This document shows, piece by piece, positions 61,628 through 64,000 of a DNA stretch of 64,000 nt. Origin of the DNA: Arthrobacter humicola (GTDB taxonomy: Bacteria > Actinomycetota > Actinomycetes > Actinomycetales > Micrococcaceae); assembly GCF_022803015.1 (NCBI RefSeq), contig NZ_JAFKON010000007.1, positions 213,118 to 277,117 on the forward strand, written 5' to 3'. Made by a program: the position numbers and the translations under genes. A model generated the notes under the pieces. It saw only the letters and a list, made by a program, of their open reading frames with translations, ran no database searches and was not told the DNA's origin. Positions within the stretch are counted from its first letter, which is position 1. The number at the start of each line of letters is the position of its first letter.

Positions 61628-61776
61628 GGGCCGAGTCTACGGTCAGTGCCCTAAAAGGCAAGTCATTCCGGCCCCGCCGGTCGGGGAGGCCTTCGCCAAC
61701 CTGATTGCGAGTCTGGTCTGCGCACCAGCCCGGATCCGGCCCGCCACGGCGTCGTCGCCGGCTCCTTTTCGCCAAC

Positions 61777-61826
61777 AAAAAAGAAACCCCGTCCCGCAGG
61801 CCGCTAAGCCTGCGTGACGGGGTTTC
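61777..61826 (-). terminator. terminator after tRNA-Lys
   Basis: Stem AGAAACCCCGTC-(CC)GCAGGC with GCCTGCG-(TG)ACGGGGTTTCT, and six A residues on the + strand (61777-61782) giving a U-tract on the minus strand. It directly follows the tRNA. Confidence 0.85.
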
Positions 61827-61833
61827 TCGCTGG

Positions 61834-61906
61834 TGCACCCCCCGGGACTCGAACCCGGAACCCATTGATTAAGAGTCAATTGCTCTGCCAGTTGAGCTAG
61901 AGGTGC
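61834..61906 (-). tRNA. tRNA-Lys (anticodon CTT)
   Basis: 73-base cloverleaf starting GCACCTC at the acceptor. D-arm AGCTCAACTGGCAGAGC and anticodon loop CTCTTAA (anticodon CTT) follow. The T-arm is CCGGG-TTCGAGT-CCCGG, and the acceptor 3' strand is GGGGTGC. Discriminator A is followed by an encoded CCA (61831-61833). Confidence 0.96.
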
Positions 61907-62022
61907 ATCTGTTGTTTTCGTTCCTCGGGGCTTTTTATTTCCCGCGTTGTTCTCCGCAACGACATGAAACTCTACACGAGATTGGCTGTCGTGTGAAATC
62001 GAGGGGCGCGGGATGGTCCAGG

Positions 62023-63165
62023 TTAGCCGGGGAGGTTCAAAATCAGCGCGAAATCAGGGTTTTGCCCGTTGCTGAGGAGCCACAGGCGCCCGTCAGGAGC
62101 GAGTGAAACATTGCGCACCCGGCCATACTTTCCTGTGAAATAGCTCACAGGATCTCCGGCGAATTCGCCGTTGAGGGGAACGACCCAGAGCCTTTGGCCG
62201 CGCAGGGCGCCCAGGTAGGCGGTGCTGCCGGCAATTTCGAGTCCGCTGGGGGAAGACTCCGCCGTCGACGGCCACACCACCTTGGCGTCCAGGAAGCCGG
62301 GGCGGTGCGGGGCGCCCGTCACCTCGGGCCAGCCGTAGTTGCCGCCCGGCACGATCAGGTTGAGCTCGTCGTTGACGTCCGGGCCGAATTCGCTGGCCCA
62401 CAGCCGGCCCGCGCTGTCCCAGGCCAGTCCCTGGACGTTCCTGTGGCCGAAGCTGTAGACGGGGTTATCGCCGAACGGGTTTCCCGGTGCCGGCCTGCCA
62501 TTCGGAGTGAGTCGGAGGATCTTTCCGCCGAGCGCCGCGCGGTCCTGCGGCTGCTCCCGGCGCTGCGAATCGCCCGTCCCCACATACAGGAAACCATCGG
62601 GCCCAAAGCGGATCCGGCCGCCGTTGTGCGTGCCGGCCTTGGAAATGCCGGTGAAAACCGGTTCCAAGGCACCGAGCTCCAGCCGGCCGCCACGTTCCTC
62701 CAGCCGCATGCGGGCGATTCTGTTGTCCGCCTCCGCGGTGAAGTAGGCGTAGAGGTAACGGTCCGACGCGAAGTTGGGCGAAAGGGCAAGGCCCAGGAGG
62801 CCGCCTTCGCCGCCGGGCACGACGCCGGGCACCTTGCCGACCGTACCGAGCTGTCCGTCTTTGATGGTCCTGAGCAGTGCTGTGTCGCGCTCGGAGATGA
62901 CCGCGGTGCCGTCGGGTAGATGGACCGTGGACCACGGCAGTTGCAGCCCATTAACCCGGCTTGCAACCGTGGGCTCACCCGCTGCCCCGGCCGTGCCCGG
63001 TGCGCCGGTGGCAGTGCGGTCTCCCGGCTGAACCACGGGCGAGGTTGAGCCGCCGGTACAGGCACTCAGGAAAAACACGGCAACGGCCAGCGCGGTGGCC
63101 CGGGCCACCGCACTGAAGAAGAAGCGCCTGCCACCGAAGCGCCTGCCGGTAATGCGGACGAGCAT
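62023..63165 (-). CDS. PQQ-dependent sugar dehydrogenase lipoprotein (GSDH family)
   Basis: About 380 residues. Twin-basic-rich start (RITGRRFGGRRFFF), hydrophobic segment and lipobox LSAC (Cys about 36), so anchored outside the membrane. The glucose/sorbosone dehydrogenase beta-propeller shows WSTVHLPDGTAVISERD, GGEGGLLGLALSPNF, THNGGRIRFGPDGFLYVGTGD, GHRNVQGLAWD and WASEFGPDVNDELN, the last carrying likely calcium/PQQ ligands. ATG at 63165 is chosen because longer frames run into the upstream gene. Oxidises an aldose in the envelope if PQQ is present; no pqq genes in view. Confidence 0.88.
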   Translation of the reverse strand: MLVRITGRRFGGRRFFFSAVARATALAVAVFFLSACTGGSTSPVVQPGDRTATGAPGTAGAAGEPTVASRVNGLQLPWSTVHLPDGTAVISERDTALLRTIKDGQLGTVGKVPGVVPGGEGGLLGLALSPNFASDRYLYAYFTAEADNRIARMRLEERGGRLELGALEPVFTGISKAGTHNGGRIRFGPDGFLYVGTGDSQRREQPQDRAALGGKILRLTPNGRPAPGNPFGDNPVYSFGHRNVQGLAWDSAGRLWASEFGPDVNDELNLIVPGGNYGWPEVTGAPHRPGFLDAKVVWPSTAESSPSGLEIAGSTAYLGALRGQRLWVVPLNGEFAGDPVSYFTGKYGRVRNVSLAPDGRLWLLSNGQNPDFALILNLPG

Positions 63166-63211
63166 CAACGGACGCGATGAGAACGGATGGGTCGGCCGAC
63201 CGGACCGCCGG

Positions 63212-63946
63212 CTACTGCCGTGTCCGGCGCGGCGGCCGAAACCCGGCTGCTTCGGCGTGGGCCGGGGAGGCAAACCACACCTCAGCCCGGGTTTCTTCAT
63301 ACGCCGGGCTGGTCTCGTCGTGGTAGATCATCGACGAGGCATTGCCCTTGACTGTGAAACCCTCAGGGCCGCTTCCGTCGGCGGCCGGAGCCGCTGACCC
63401 CTCGCCGTAGGGCTGCTCAGTGGCCAAATGGCCGGTGGGCTCGGCCGTTTGGCTGGCGGAGGCCCCGGCCCCTGCCGGCGAGGCTGCCATCTGCGTCGTT
63501 TCCGTGTCGCCGGGACCCGTGGGCTGTGTCCCGGCGTCGGGTTGTCCGGGCATCGCCGTGCCGGTGCCGGTATCAACGCCAGTGCTGGTTGAAGTGGCCG
63601 TGCCGGTAACGGTGTTCTCGTCGTCGACTGGTTCCGCGGCTGCCGATTCGGCCCCGGGCAGAGTCGGAGCGTGGGGCTCAGTGTATTCCGGGTGGTGGAC
63701 GGGCAGGCCCGCCGCGCCAGTCTCCGCAGCACCGCCAAGCTCGGCGGCCGTCACAGCGTGCGCACCGCGGGCCGGCTCAGCGTGGGCCGCGGCGGTGTGT
63801 GTCTCCGCCGGCGGGGCGGTCTCGGACCACTGGGTCTCCCACTCGGCATTGCCCGGGGCGCCTGTTGCTTCCGGGGCGGCCTCGGCGCCCGGCTTGATGG
63901 TCGGGGCGGCGGTGGCCGCTGCGGGCCCGGTCGCCTCGGGGGCAAC
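63212..63946 (-). CDS. hypothetical protein, 5' truncated by contig end
   Basis: The 3' end of a gene; the true start lies beyond the genomic sequence. About 244 codons encode an Ala/Thr/Pro/Gly-rich, repetitive segment (GTATSTSTGVDTGTGT), then a compact end domain: GFTVKGNASSMIYHDETSPAYEETRAEVWFASPAHAEAAGF, with key KGN, YH, AEVWF and AEAAGF. This motif occurs at C-termini of varied actinobacterial proteins; I do not know its role. Frames that begin with MYKSQ at 63961 start in adapter sequence and are artefacts. Confidence 0.7.
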   Translation of the reverse strand, partial: VAPEATGPAAATAAPTIKPGAEAAPEATGAPGNAEWETQWSETAPPAETHTAAAHAEPARGAHAVTAAELGGAAETGAAGLPVHHPEYTEPHAPTLPGAESAAAEPVDDENTVTGTATSTSTGVDTGTGTAMPGQPDAGTQPTGPGDTETTQMAASPAGAGASASQTAEPTGHLATEQPYGEGSAAPAADGSGPEGFTVKGNASSMIYHDETSPAYEETRAEVWFASPAHAEAAGFRPPRRTRQ

Positions 63947-64000
63947 CTGGCTCTTATACACCTCTCCGAGCCCACGAGACCATTAGTGCGATCTCGTATG
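63947..64000. other. Illumina Nextera adapter contamination
   Basis: 63947-63980 matches the Nextera transposase read-2 adapter with two mismatches (for example CTCTTATACAC and CCGAGCCCACGAGAC). CATTAGTGCG follows as a ten-base index, then ATCTCGTATG, the start of the P7 primer. These bases are library adapter, not chromosome. Any ORF containing LLYTSPSPRDH or MYKSQ here is spurious. Confidence 0.97.

Noticed and set aside
1..63946. Insertion sequence, prophage or integrative element
   Set aside because: No transposase, integrase or phage structural gene, and no target-site duplications flanking a gene block were found.
63212..63986. ORFs crossing the contig end on both strands
   Set aside because: Their terminal residues (MYKSQ, LLYTSPSPRDH) are translated adapter sequence.

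Overview
The window looks like chromosome from a high-GC actinobacterium of the family Micrococcaceae, most likely Arthrobacter or a close relative. The grounds are the strong G/C bias, frequent GTG starts with GTGA stop/start overlaps, many apparently leaderless promoters, a mycothiol-dependent-type enzyme, Mqo, and familiar actinobacterial gene pairs such as an MBL hydrolase beside rph-rdgB, sbcDC, and a nrtR-nadABC-nifS operon. I saw no insertion sequence, prophage, rRNA or CRISPR. The last 54 bases are not genomic: they are an Illumina Nextera adapter.

Layout. 0-5 kb holds housekeeping genes: MBL hydrolase, rph, rdgB, dedA, a DnaQ-type exonuclease fused to BRCT, and a DUF4395 protein. 5.07-5.50 kb is a striking array of about 14 ten-base palindromes at roughly 33-bp spacing. 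5.6-15 kb has an ADP-ribosylglycohydrolase, two DUF202 proteins, an aquaporin-family channel, sbcD-sbcC and an MFS transporter with a structured leader. 14.8-19.3 kb is a 4-hydroxyphenylacetate-type monooxygenase block (IclR regulator, hpaC, hpaB, MHS transporter). 19.4-22.7 kb is a 2-oxoacid/acetoin dehydrogenase-like operon with the E2 split into a free lipoyl domain and an alpha/beta hydrolase. 22.8-25.5 kb has an amino-acid permease, an Lrp regulator and a DinB-like enzyme. 25.6-31.8 kb is the NAD de novo operon behind a near-perfect 31-bp operator, and its nadB carries an in-frame palindromic insertion. 31.8-40.7 kb is mixed enzymes and transporters, including a MarR/LLM-oxidoreductase operon with a clear operator and a secreted M28 aminopeptidase.

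The most interesting system is 41.2-48.3 kb, an apparent three-gene operon: an EctB-type diaminobutyrate aminotransferase, a dedicated aspartokinase, and a 1430-residue membrane NRPS with the architecture of epsilon-poly-L-lysine synthetase (adenylation, carrier, then three repeats of a TM pair plus a soluble hexapeptide-like domain). Together these predict activation of aspartate, conversion to L-2,4-diaminobutyrate (with an aspartate-semialdehyde dehydrogenase from elsewhere), and polymerisation at the membrane into a cationic homopolymer, poly-diaminobutyrate.

48.3-64 kb runs back to general functions: an RND efflux pump, Mqo, a peptide-type ABC binding lipoprotein, a fasciclin lipoprotein, tRNA-Leu(TAG), a Bcp peroxiredoxin divergent from a MarR regulator, several small secreted or membrane proteins of unknown role, a SUKH-like protein, tRNA-Lys(CTT), a PQQ-type sugar dehydrogenase lipoprotein, and a truncated gene at the contig end.
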